Assembly: GCA_903908015.1 (NCBI GenBank)
Contig: CAIVQI010000015.1
Span: 1-17,436, forward strand
DNA: 17,436 nucleotides
Origin: an uncultured Bacteroidota bacterium
GTDB lineage: Bacteria > Bacteroidota > Bacteroidia > UBA7662
Direction: 5' to 3'
Positions 1 through 7,752 of the stretch are shown here, in pieces. Below the pieces are notes generated by a model that was not told the DNA's origin, searched no databases, and saw only the letters and a list, made by a program, of their open reading frames with translations. Position numbers and translations under genes: made by a program. How positions within the stretch are numbered: position 1 is the stretch's first letter; the number at the start of each line of letters is the position of its first letter.

Positions 1-1075
1 CCCAACCAACACCAACGCCCAACATGGCCAAAAAAAGTACATCCGCGTCTTGAATCCACCGCATTGAAGCCAAACCAAGCCCGGCCGCAGCCAACGACAG
101 GCCATAAACTCCCTTACGTCCTAAAGTTTTAGCCAAAGAGGGGATGACCAGCGAGAAAACCGCAGCAACAACGCTATAAACCGCAAATATGACCCCTGTC
201 CAATTCCGCGCTTCATTGTAGGCCGACGACGTACTATCCGTTGCCTTCCAAACTTGTACGGCAATCGTATCGGTCGTATAAACCCACATCAAAAACAAAG
301 CAAACCAAGAGAAAAACTGAGTGAAACCCAATTGAAGCATCGTTTTGGGGACGCCTATCAATAAGTCAAAAAATGAAGGGCGAACAACAGAATTCGAAGC
401 ACTTTGCTGTTCATTGTAACGATTAAATTCCTCTGGGGGGTATTCACGGGTACGAAAAGCTGTCCACAGTACAGCCAATAACAGCACGCCTCCCCCCAAA
501 TAATACGACCAAATGACAGAATCGGCCACTTTTGCGCCTGCTTCAGGACGGTTGGAAACGCCAGCCCACGTTAGGATAAAGGGCAAAAGAAAGCCCACAA
601 TTGCCCCGAGGTTAATGAGAAAACTCTGAATGCTATAACCTAAATTCTTTTGTTCGTCGGGCAACATATCACTCACCAATGACCGAAATGGCTGCATCGT
701 GATGTTGAACGAGGTGTCCATCAGCAGCAGCATAAAGGCGCCGAAGAGAAGAGGCGACATCCAATAAGCCACCTGTTCTGCATTGGGCATCAGAAACATG
801 GCAATCATTGAAATGACCGCACCAAGCAAAATAAATGGCATCCTACGACCAAGGCGCGTCCATGTTTTGTCGCTACTTAGACCAATAATCGGTTGAACCA
901 CCAAACCAGCCAAAGGCGCGCCCAACCAAAACAAGGGTAATTGATGGGGATCGGCTCCAAGGGCAGAGAAAATGCCACTGGTGTTGGCACCTTGTAAACT
1001 AAATCCAATCTGAACACCAAGAAAGCCAAAGCTCATGTTCCAAATGTTCCAAAAGCTGAGTTTGGGCTTTTGCAT
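1..1075 (-). CDS. SLC45/GPH-type MFS sugar transporter (partial, C-terminus cut by window edge)
   Basis: The frame is open from an ATG at 1075 to the left edge, giving 358 visible residues; the C-terminus is missing. It is an inner-membrane protein with about ten hydrophobic segments by eye. The N-terminus (MQKPKLSFWNIWNMSFGFLG) and the loop motif LGRRMPFILLGA after the second or third segment match the RxGRRRP signature of the sucrose/maltose proton symporters of the SLC45 (glycoside-pentoside-hexuronide-like) group. A hydrophilic central loop (TREYPPEEFNRYNEQQ) separates the two halves, as usual in MFS proteins. It starts 79 bp after the GH31 alpha-glucosidase on the same strand with no promoter-like element between, so cotranscription is inferred. 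Maltose or maltodextrin import is inferred from these neighbours; the substrate cannot be read from the sequence. Confidence 0.88.
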   Translation of the reverse strand, partial: MQKPKLSFWNIWNMSFGFLGVQIGFSLQGANTSGIFSALGADPHQLPLFWLGAPLAGLVVQPIIGLSSDKTWTRLGRRMPFILLGAVISMIAMFLMPNAEQVAYWMSPLLFGAFMLLLMDTSFNITMQPFRSLVSDMLPDEQKNLGYSIQSFLINLGAIVGFLLPFILTWAGVSNRPEAGAKVADSVIWSYYLGGGVLLLAVLWTAFRTREYPPEEFNRYNEQQSASNSVVRPSFFDLLIGVPKTMLQLGFTQFFSWFALFLMWVYTTDTIAVQVWKATDSTSSAYNEARNWTGVIFAVYSVVAAVFSLVIPSLAKTLGRKGVYGLSLAAAGLGLASMRWIQDADVLFLAMLGVGVGW

Positions 1076-1154
1076 AGAAGAATGGGTTTATCGTCTGTTA
1101 AGACGGATTTATTAATGGAGGATAGACGTCACGAATAAAGCAAAAAAAAGCGAA

Positions 1155-3584
1155 TCAATAACGAATTTCGAAAGCGTTATCCGTCCAGGGAAATTGGATG
1201 TATGGTACATCCTGATGCTGCCATGGGAAAGGGGGATCAGTCGGACTAAAAGGATCATAAGACCTCAAAGGTTCGATCATACGAACGGTTTCTTTACCTT
1301 CCTGGGTTACTTCTATACCCATCAACTGCGCTTGCGCATCATCCATGCCATGAAAAAATACCCGCATATCGGTGTAGGCTTGGGCATAGGAGCCTGCAGA
1401 CGCTGAAATGGATATGAGTCGTTGCGTGCCATCATGCGTGAATGTTCGACATTTAAAAGCCCCCTGTTCATGTCCGAAAGAGCAACCATCGTCGGTATAC
1501 CAATACGTGCTGCAGGCATCGGTGCTTCGACCAAAAACATGGAGATACAAAATGGCTTCAGGGAGATCTTCGGTATGTTCACCTGCAGGGTGCAGGGTTA
1601 GAATGGCTCCAGCCCGAACCCAAACCGGCAAAATGTCGATGGGTGTTGAAACAACATGCGCTGCAAGACCATTCCAAATGCTGCCATCAAATAAATGAAG
1701 CCATTGTCCTTCCGGTAGGTATACCTTTTGGTAGGGGTGTTCACAGCCCACCGCGGCCACCAGGAGGTGTGGGCCCACCATAAACTGGTGCGCGCATTCC
1801 GACTCATAAACTCGCTGATCATTGGGGTATGACAGCACCAGACTTCTTAATGCCGGAAGGCCGGTTCTCGATGCCTCTTCAAACAAACTATACCAATAAG
1901 GCAGGAGCTTGTAGCGCAACCGAATAAAGTTTCTGCTGATCTCCTCGGCCTTTTCGCCATATGACCAAGGTTCGCTGTCGCGACTATTAATCATGCTGTG
2001 TCCACGAAAAAGGGGTGAAAAGGATCCGATCTGCATCCAGCGAATAAACAAATCGGGAGAAGCTTCACCCACGAAGCCACCAACATCCATCCCGCAAAAA
2101 GACATACCCGCCAGACCCATTGAATTCAATAAGCGAACACCCATGAGCATATGCTCCTCGCTCGCCGTATTGTCGCCGGTCCACACTGCGGCATATCGTT
2201 GAATACCACTAAAGCCTGCTCTAGTGAGGATAAAAGCCCGTTCATTGGGCATGGCACGACGCACACCCTCGGCGGTAGCCCGGGCCATTTGCATGCCGTA
2301 TACATTGTGCGCGTCGCGGTGCGTACCCTGTTGGCCTTCCAAATGAAACATCAAGGAGTCGGGAAGGTGCTTGCCCCATGTCGCTGGTTCGTTCATGTCG
2401 TTCCAATATCCCGAGATACCTAAAGACGTCAGTGATTGAATCTCCTCCCCCCACCAACTGCGCGTTTCAGACTTGGTAAAATCAGGGAAATGACAGGTAC
2501 CAGGCCATACGTCGCCCGAATAGGCTTGCCCATTGGGGTAGCATAAAAAAACCTCTTGCGCGCTTCCCCGTTGATAAACAGAATAATCCGGATCAACTTT
2601 TATCCCAGGATCGAGGATCACCACGGTCCGAAAATTCATCCCACGCAACTGATCAACAAAGCCGCGTGGATCTGGAAAATCACGCGCACTCCAAGTGAAG
2701 ACTTTGTATTGGTCCATATAATGTATGTCGAGATACAACACATCACAAGGTATTTTTTTATTCCTGAATGTCGCGGCAACCGACAAAGCCTCATGATCGG
2801 GGTAGTAGCTGTAGCGGCATTGTTGGTAACCCAGGCTCCAACGCGGAGGAAGAGGCGGAAGTCCTGTCAATTTCATATAAGATTGCAAGACCTCGGTCGG
2901 CGAATCACCAACCATAAAAAACAGATCCAAACCGCCACGATCATTTTGTATGCAACTGTGGCGTGCGTCTCCTGCGCCAAAATCAAAAATGGTGCGGGCG
3001 TATGAATTCACAAAAAGACCGTACGTCCCGCCGTCTTGTTTTCCGATAAAGAAAGGAGTGGATACATACAGTGGGTCTGCATCGGTACCATACATAAACG
3101 CATCGGTATTCCAATGCACCAATCTCTGACCCCGTCGAAGTGTATAGCCCGTTTTTTCACCCAAACCGATATTTAACTCATCTTTTGGGAGATCTCGATA
3201 ATAATACCATTGATCGCCCATTTTTCCGATGCCTAAATCTTTGGCATCACGCGACAACAACCTGCCACTGGCGGTCATCAATCGGATGGATATGGGATAT
3301 AGTTGAACCTCCAGGCAAAATGTTGCCGAAGTGTACGTCAGTACCCCTTCATTGTTATCCCATTGACCATCCGCTGGGGGCGTGGGTAAAGTGTCAACCA
3401 AAGCATAATCGGCCTCATCTAGCCATTCACCATTCAGATTTCCGGCGCGTATGCGGATGATTTCCGGGCCACAAATTTGTATTCTCAATTCAGCCCAATC
3501 GGTGGTCAACAGAAGTTGTTGGTCTTGAACCTCAATTTGTTCCGCCGACCCCAAGGGTTGAAAACCTAGTTGCCTCTGCCTCAT
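1155..3584 (-). CDS. GH31 family alpha-glucosidase
   Basis: The 809-residue protein belongs to glycoside hydrolase family 31, whose retaining enzymes remove terminal alpha-linked glucose from maltose and maltodextrins. Numbered from the chosen start, an N-terminal beta-sandwich (about 1-235) precedes a catalytic barrel that opens with PPLPPRWSLGYQQCRYSYYP. The nucleophile motif GYWNDMNEP carries Asp396, and WTGDN carries the acid/base Asp471. Beta domains with a DUF5110-like end follow. The frame extends 21 bases further upstream, but ATG at 3584 is preferred because it overlaps the TGA of the GH13 gene as ATGA, typical of translational coupling, and gives an ordinary N-terminus. No signal peptide is obvious from either start, so the compartment is uncertain (cytoplasm or periplasm). 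Alpha-xylosidase activity is possible in this family; the GH13 partner favours alpha-glucosidase. Confidence 0.93.
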   Translation of the reverse strand: MRQRQLGFQPLGSAEQIEVQDQQLLLTTDWAELRIQICGPEIIRIRAGNLNGEWLDEADYALVDTLPTPPADGQWDNNEGVLTYTSATFCLEVQLYPISIRLMTASGRLLSRDAKDLGIGKMGDQWYYYRDLPKDELNIGLGEKTGYTLRRGQRLVHWNTDAFMYGTDADPLYVSTPFFIGKQDGGTYGLFVNSYARTIFDFGAGDARHSCIQNDRGGLDLFFMVGDSPTEVLQSYMKLTGLPPLPPRWSLGYQQCRYSYYPDHEALSVAATFRNKKIPCDVLYLDIHYMDQYKVFTWSARDFPDPRGFVDQLRGMNFRTVVILDPGIKVDPDYSVYQRGSAQEVFLCYPNGQAYSGDVWPGTCHFPDFTKSETRSWWGEEIQSLTSLGISGYWNDMNEPATWGKHLPDSLMFHLEGQQGTHRDAHNVYGMQMARATAEGVRRAMPNERAFILTRAGFSGIQRYAAVWTGDNTASEEHMLMGVRLLNSMGLAGMSFCGMDVGGFVGEASPDLFIRWMQIGSFSPLFRGHSMINSRDSEPWSYGEKAEEISRNFIRLRYKLLPYWYSLFEEASRTGLPALRSLVLSYPNDQRVYESECAHQFMVGPHLLVAAVGCEHPYQKVYLPEGQWLHLFDGSIWNGLAAHVVSTPIDILPVWVRAGAILTLHPAGEHTEDLPEAILYLHVFGRSTDACSTYWYTDDGCSFGHEQGAFKCRTFTHDGTQRLISISASAGSYAQAYTDMRVFFHGMDDAQAQLMGIEVTQEGKETVRMIEPLRSYDPFSPTDPPFPWQHQDVPYIQFPWTDNAFEIRY

Positions 3585-4933
3585 GAACCCGTTTGAAAAA
3601 CACAACGGGCGTAGGGAGGCAAAATCACGTGTGTTGGTGCAACAGCCGGGTCTGGCGATGACTCAGGGGTCGGCCCCAACAACATTTTCCAGGTGCTCGT
3701 AGACCATTCCGCTGGAAGGTCGATTTCCACAGGATGGCTGCGGAAATTGACCAAAACATGAACAGCCTCGGTGCCATTACCTCTCGTATAACCAACGGCA
3801 TCGCGGTGATCAGACAACCAAAATCGCAACACAGTGTCCTGTAAAACTCTGTGATTTCGCAATAGAGCCAGGATTTTTGAATATTCTGTGGTCACGTTCT
3901 TGTTTATCCGCCAATCGATCGGACTGTGCTCAAACAAATTCATTTTTGTGGGATGCGCCACTTCTTGTCCGTTATACACCAAGGGTACAGACGGCAATAA
4001 ACAACTGGCCGTGAAAGCCGCCAACGAACCCTCCACACCACCAAACAAATTCAGGGGCACATCATCCCATGAGGTTTCGTCGTGATTGGTTACAAACCGC
4101 AGAATTCGGCCATTGTTGACGGCCTTAGCACCCTCTGCGGTAGCCGTTTGCGCAAAAAGAGTGGCAGAAGAATCCAGTTTGCACACGTCTTTCATCGTTT
4201 TGTACAACTCCCATCCGTAGGTGAAGTCAAAACCAGCTTCATGAAATTCCTTCCCCGAGGCCTCGGCAAGCATGATCAAAGGCTTGATCTTCCTGATCTC
4301 TGCAATGCTCTTTCGCCAAAAGGAATCGGGCACCATCATCGCCACATCGCATCGGTAACCGTCGATATTGTATTCCTCAATCCAATACTTCATCATTCGG
4401 ATCAGTTCGTCCTGTAGGGATGCCTCATTAAAATTAAGGTCTGCTACGTCCGACCAATCGGGCACCGGCGGTATGATGGTATCGCCTGCATCACGGGTAT
4501 ACCATTCGGGATGCTCTTTGATCCATGGATGATCCCACGAGGTATGGTTGATCACCAAATCAATGATCAAGTACATGCCTCGGGCATGGCACGCCTCGAC
4601 CAGGGCTTTAAAGTCCTGTTCGGTTCCAAATTCGGGGTTCACTTTGTAATAATCCTGAATAGAGTAGGGTGATCCGTAGGTGCCCTTGCGACGATCCTGA
4701 CCAACTGGGTGTATGGGCATCAACCAAACTGTATTGATTCCCATCGCCTTAAGCGAATCGAGCCTCGGCACAATGCCATTAAAGTTGCCCTCTGGCGAAA
4801 AATTGCGGACATAAATTTCATACATCACGGTTTTTTCAATGGAAGGTGCGGCTAAAGGCTCGGCAGGAGGTGTGGTTTTGCATCCCGATAATACAAATAG
4901 GGTTGCCATGGCAAGCATGATTATATTTTTCAT
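3581..4933 (-). CDS. Lipoprotein alpha-amylase family (GH13) glycoside hydrolase
   Basis: The 450-residue predicted lipoprotein has signal peptide MKNIIMLAMATLFVLSGC with the lipobox cysteine at residue 18. The GH13 barrel starts near residue 36 (VMYEIYVRNFSPEGNF). All family motifs are visible: DLVINH (125-130), the nucleophile Asp196 in DGYRCDVA, the acid/base Glu224 in MLAEASG, and the transition-state Asp285 in FVTNHDE. A short C-terminal beta domain ends the protein. It should hydrolyse alpha-1,4-glucans or maltodextrins at a membrane surface; amylase, neopullulanase and related specificities cannot be separated by eye. The frame runs on to 5032, but ATG at 4933 is chosen because it gives the signal peptide directly and lies just downstream of a good promoter at 4952-4983. 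It is the first gene of a GH13-GH31-transporter operon. Confidence 0.92.
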   Translation of the reverse strand: MKNIIMLAMATLFVLSGCKTTPPAEPLAAPSIEKTVMYEIYVRNFSPEGNFNGIVPRLDSLKAMGINTVWLMPIHPVGQDRRKGTYGSPYSIQDYYKVNPEFGTEQDFKALVEACHARGMYLIIDLVINHTSWDHPWIKEHPEWYTRDAGDTIIPPVPDWSDVADLNFNEASLQDELIRMMKYWIEEYNIDGYRCDVAMMVPDSFWRKSIAEIRKIKPLIMLAEASGKEFHEAGFDFTYGWELYKTMKDVCKLDSSATLFAQTATAEGAKAVNNGRILRFVTNHDETSWDDVPLNLFGGVEGSLAAFTASCLLPSVPLVYNGQEVAHPTKMNLFEHSPIDWRINKNVTTEYSKILALLRNHRVLQDTVLRFWLSDHRDAVGYTRGNGTEAVHVLVNFRSHPVEIDLPAEWSTSTWKMLLGPTPESSPDPAVAPTHVILPPYARCVFQTGS

Positions 4934-4951
4934 AGAATAAATTGATTCGGC

Positions 4952-4983
4952 CAAAAATAGCCAAGTGCGCCAATATGACCAAA
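4952..4983 (-). promoter_or_regulatory. Bacteroidota-type promoter for the GH13-GH31-transporter operon
   Basis: On the minus strand TTTG (4983-4980) is followed after 20 nt by TATTTTTG (4959-4952). Both match the Bacteroidota primary sigma consensus (-33 TTTG, -7 TAnnTTTG) with typical spacing. Transcription would start near 4945, about 12 nt ahead of the ATG at 4933. This supports that start and means the 33 extra upstream codons would not be transcribed from it. No specific regulator site was recognised. Confidence 0.6.
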
Positions 4984-5041
4984 TAGAGCGGGATAATTCC
5001 AACAGCCTTCCAAAAATGATCAAAAACGCCAAAAATTATCC

Positions 5042-6028
5042 CTAATTGGGCTGATAGAGGAGGTTACAACCACGCCACTCACTCTCATCCCGTCTGCCCA
5101 GAACAAAAAAGTCTCCATGTTCATCAGTCCAACCGAGATCATCTGTTTTGATAAAACTACAGGAGTGTATGTTGGCAAAGTCGATTATGTCTATTGTTCC
5201 GGTTTTTCCCGTCGCCACTTGTTCCAATGGATCATGTAGGTCTTGGATTCGAACCTTCAGCCATGGTGGGGGGGTCAACCGTCCGAAACCCTTGGCATAG
5301 CTCGATGAACTCAATTCTGTCATTCCATATTCAGTATGAATGCCATCAGTTTTCAATCCCGCACACAATTGATCATGCAGTGCCTCGCGAACCAATTCAG
5401 GGCCACGGCCTTTCATTCCCCCGGTTTCCATCACCACATCTTGCTTCCGCATGACAATAGATTGTCGCGCAGCCAGGTCCATTAAAGCAAAACCCACCCC
5501 AATCAGCATGATTTTTCGATCTGTGTTGCACGCCAGGTGGTATCGCTCCGCCAAAGCATGATGATCATAAAGAAAATAGCCGTTTAAGGGATGATCACTG
5601 GCAGACATCAACCCATCGACCATGGAAACCAGACCCGAACTGCGTCTTTCAAGGTAGGAGGGCAGCAGCGCGATGAAAATCCAATCCGTACAAGGTCCAT
5701 AATGAAATTCAAAAATCCGTCGACTGATCAGGTGGAAACGCGTCAAGGATTGCACATAATGCCTGCTCGGGCGCTGGGATGTTGTGGCACTACTGTGCCA
5801 AATAACTTCACTTTTATAACGCCAGCTTTTTACCCGGTAGTTCCTAAAAAAAGTCACCGGCATACACGGTATTTCATCCACCTTTAATATTTCTTGGGGG
5901 CGGTGTCTAAGCGCTTTTAAATACGCGGAATAAACGGGATTGAATTGCGCCTGGAAACGAAAAAGGTTCAAAATGTCGGCCGTGGATGGTGCCTCGTAAC
6001 TTTGGATCAGTTGTTCTAACCGACCCAT
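5042..6028 (-). CDS. LuxE/PaaK-like acyl-protein synthetase family protein
   Basis: The 328-residue protein belongs to the adenylate-forming superfamily, LuxE-like branch, whose members activate carboxylic acids as acyl-adenylates and pass the acyl group to a protein or thiol. Visible motifs are the Ser/Thr-rich nucleotide loop HSSATTSQ (78-85), ETGGMKGRG (201-209), TEYGMTEL (232-239, the YGxTE adenylate-binding motif), TDDLGW (295-300) and a terminal GRRDESEWRGCNLL. This is the short form, without the large C-terminal domain of acyl-CoA synthetases. ATG at 6028 is preferred over the frame start at 6097, since the family usually begins shortly before an FRFQ...NPVY-like segment. No luxC, luxD or acyl carrier gene is near, so substrate and acceptor are unknown. 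It diverges from the lipoprotein-porQ pair and lies 108 bp upstream of the GH13 gene, which seems to have its own promoter. Confidence 0.8.
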   Translation of the reverse strand: MGRLEQLIQSYEAPSTADILNLFRFQAQFNPVYSAYLKALRHRPQEILKVDEIPCMPVTFFRNYRVKSWRYKSEVIWHSSATTSQRPSRHYVQSLTRFHLISRRIFEFHYGPCTDWIFIALLPSYLERRSSGLVSMVDGLMSASDHPLNGYFLYDHHALAERYHLACNTDRKIMLIGVGFALMDLAARQSIVMRKQDVVMETGGMKGRGPELVREALHDQLCAGLKTDGIHTEYGMTELSSSSYAKGFGRLTPPPWLKVRIQDLHDPLEQVATGKTGTIDIIDFANIHSCSFIKTDDLGWTDEHGDFFVLGRRDESEWRGCNLLYQPN

Positions 6029-6085
6029 GCATGCATCACCCTCATTTGAAACAGACCATGTACCAGTTTTTGTATCGGGCATGCG

Positions 6086-6093
6086 CAATAATA
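6086..6093 (-). promoter_or_regulatory. Possible -7 element for the LuxE-like gene
   Basis: The minus strand reads TATTATTG, one mismatch from TAnnTTTG. Transcription would start near 6080, leaving a leader of about 50 nt before the ATG at 6028. No convincing -33 element was found, so this is weak. Confidence 0.25.
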
Positions 6094-6105
6094 CCACCTC
6101 CGTTG

Positions 6106-6113
6106 TAGTTTTG
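6106..6113 (+). promoter_or_regulatory. Possible -7 element for the lipoprotein-porQ pair
   Basis: TAGTTTTG is a perfect match to TAnnTTTG, but no TTTG is present at the usual 19-23 nt upstream. The nearest T-rich TTTG ends at 6072, 33 nt away. If used, transcription would begin at about 6119-6121, almost on the ATG of the downstream gene, implying a leaderless message or a later start codon. Confidence 0.3.
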
Positions 6114-6118
6114 TATTT

Positions 6119-6637
6119 ATGTTTCGATTTTTATGCAGCATCACAAGCCTTTCGTCTCGCTCCTCATCGAATTTTCACAGTCGATTGTGCTCAATTCTGT
6201 GGCCAATTGCCGTGTTTTTGTTTGCTCAGGCCTGTGATCCCGCCCGCAATTTTGATGAGGTGCCTGCCATTCGTCTGCTTGAAGTCTACCCGAGTCAATT
6301 GCGCGAGGGCACCGATACCCTGTACCTAAAAGTATACTATGAGGATGGTGATGGGGATTTGGGTAAGGCTGCTGGCGATACGGACTTCACCATAACCGAT
6401 GCCCGACAAGGTTCGCCCGTCTTTCCACCAGTCGTTTACCCTTATGCCCTTCCGGATGTGACGCCTCCCGGACAGAAAAAGCAGATTTATGGTGAGATCG
6501 AAATCAAAGTTGTGCCCACGTATCGCCGACCTGGGCTACCCACAGACACGGCCAGGATTGCGCTGCGCCTTCGTGACCGCAAAGGCAATTTCTCCAATAC
6601 AATAAGCCTCGACCCAATACCCGTACAAGCACCCTAG
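6119..6637 (+). CDS. Small predicted lipoprotein, paired with porQ
   Basis: The 172-residue protein is of unknown function. An N-terminal hydrophobic stretch (about 27-37, SILWPIAVFLF) ends at a lipobox-like AQAC with Cys39, so it is probably lipidated and faces the periplasm or outer membrane. The motif YEDGDGDLG (74-82) resembles an acidic Ca-binding loop and recurs in small uncharacterised Bacteroidota lipoproteins; the rest looks like one beta-sandwich domain with prolines near the C-terminus. The n-region ahead of the hydrophobic core is unusually long. The only ATG is 6119, but TTG at 6185 would give a shorter signal peptide. Its stop is one base from the ATG of porQ, so the two are surely cotranscribed and probably translationally coupled. 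A role near the type IX secretion machinery is inference only. Confidence 0.75.
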   Translation: MFRFLCSITSLSSRSSSNFHSRLCSILWPIAVFLFAQACDPARNFDEVPAIRLLEVYPSQLREGTDTLYLKVYYEDGDGDLGKAAGDTDFTITDARQGSPVFPPVVYPYALPDVTPPGQKKQIYGEIEIKVVPTYRRPGLPTDTARIALRLRDRKGNFSNTISLDPIPVQAP

Positions 6638-6638
6638 A

Positions 6639-7739
6639 ATGACGTCATCAACTAAAATCAACCCTTGCTCAAGGGGGTTTACTTACATGCTCGTCGCGCT
6701 CATCGGTGCTGTCTCTAGTGGCTATTTGATTTCAGAGGCGAACGGACAACCCAGCCGCCCCACTGTTTTCACCTTTCTAAATCTACCCACCAGTGCCCGA
6801 CTCAATGCCCTTGGTGGCGTAGCCCCAGCTGTGAGTCGGGGTGAAATCCACCTTTCAGCATGGCACCCCGCCCTCATTGCCGATGCACCAGGTGGACTTC
6901 TTGGCTTGAGTGTGGTGAACTATGCGTCTGATATCAGGGCCGGTCAGGCCATAACCCTTCGAGAATCACCCAAAACTAGGGGTAAATTTCTATATTCTGC
7001 CGGATTCATCAACTATGGATCCCTTGAGCGGACCGACCCAGCAGGCAATTCACTTGGCCAATTCAGCGCCAATGAAGTGGTCATACAAACCGGATGGGGA
7101 ACACGCTTCGCCAAACAATTCACAGCCGGCGTTTCCGTCAAGTACATTGGATCATTCCTCGACAGTTATTCTTCTGGTGGCTTGGCCCTCGACATGGGTG
7201 CTTCGTGGCAAGACACTTCGGGCCGCAGCCAATGCGCCATTCAGTTCAGAAATTTTGGCACAACACTTTGGACTTATTCCCCGCTATCAACCCGTGGAAG
7301 GCTTCCTTTAGACGTTCAATTAAGTTATTCTAATCGACTGGAGCACATGCCATTAAGATGGGGAATAGTGATGCATCAACTGCACAACTGGAAACTTCGA
7401 TACACCGACCCCTTAGATACGTGGTACAATCCGCAATTGTTATTTGCGGATGAAACTGAATCCCCTAAAAAAGGAACGCCATTTATCGACGAGGCTTTTC
7501 GCCATTTCGTTCTTCAAAGTGAACTCCTACTTTCAAAAAACCTTCAATTCCAATTTTCATATAACCACCAAAGACGAAAAGAACTCACCTTACCCACTCG
7601 CTCTGGAAGCAGTGGATTTGCCTGGGGATTTGCCCTACACACCAAACGCTTTCGGCTCGACTACAGTCGGGCAGCCATGACCTTATCTGGAACCACGCAC
7701 CAATTCAGTGTAAGCTCGACCATGAAGTCCAAGTCTTAA
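6639..7739 (+). CDS. porQ: Type IX secretion system outer-membrane protein PorQ
   Basis: The 366-residue protein is recognised as PorQ. After a signal peptide (hydrophobic core about 17-30, likely cut near EANG/QPS) comes the family's opening FTFLNLPTSARLNALGG, with alternating beta strands throughout as in a FadL-like outer-membrane barrel. The end contains YNHQRRKEL and FRLDYSRAAMTLSGTTHQFSVS, typical of the family. In Porphyromonas gingivalis PorQ anchors PorZ and belongs to the cell-surface attachment complex with PorU and PorV that processes cargo with a C-terminal sorting domain. The length is normal. ATG at 6639 is kept because the next ATG (6687) would leave no positive charge before the hydrophobic core. 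It is coupled to the upstream lipoprotein gene and ends 13 bp from the convergent acyl-CoA dehydrogenase gene. Confidence 0.88.
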   Translation: MTSSTKINPCSRGFTYMLVALIGAVSSGYLISEANGQPSRPTVFTFLNLPTSARLNALGGVAPAVSRGEIHLSAWHPALIADAPGGLLGLSVVNYASDIRAGQAITLRESPKTRGKFLYSAGFINYGSLERTDPAGNSLGQFSANEVVIQTGWGTRFAKQFTAGVSVKYIGSFLDSYSSGGLALDMGASWQDTSGRSQCAIQFRNFGTTLWTYSPLSTRGRLPLDVQLSYSNRLEHMPLRWGIVMHQLHNWKLRYTDPLDTWYNPQLLFADETESPKKGTPFIDEAFRHFVLQSELLLSKNLQFQFSYNHQRRKELTLPTRSGSSGFAWGFALHTKRFRLDYSRAAMTLSGTTHQFSVSSTMKSKS

Positions 7740-7745
7740 ACTTCA
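7723..7745 (+). terminator. Weak hairpin at the end of porQ
   Basis: TGAAGT (7723-7728) and ACTTCA (7740-7745) can pair around an 11-nt loop spanning the porQ stop codon, followed by AATTGAATTAGG. A second overlapping palindrome, TTCAA-A-TTGAA, lies at 7742-7752. Stems are short and AT-rich without a clean T-tract, so termination between these convergent genes is only possible, not shown. Confidence 0.2.
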
Positions 7746-7752
7746 AATTGAA

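Noticed and set aside
1095..1125. Small hairpin CGTCT-GTTA-AGACG upstream of the transporter gene
   Set aside because: Five-bp stem without a T-tract or conserved partner. Too weak to call a terminator or riboswitch.
2556..3005. 149-codon plus-strand frame
   Set aside because: Shadow of the GH31 gene, whose catalytic motifs lie on the opposite strand. No recognisable domain.
4934..5032. GH13 start at 5032 with 33 extra residues
   Set aside because: The extension would precede a perfect lipoprotein signal peptide and spans the predicted promoter, so it is non-coding.
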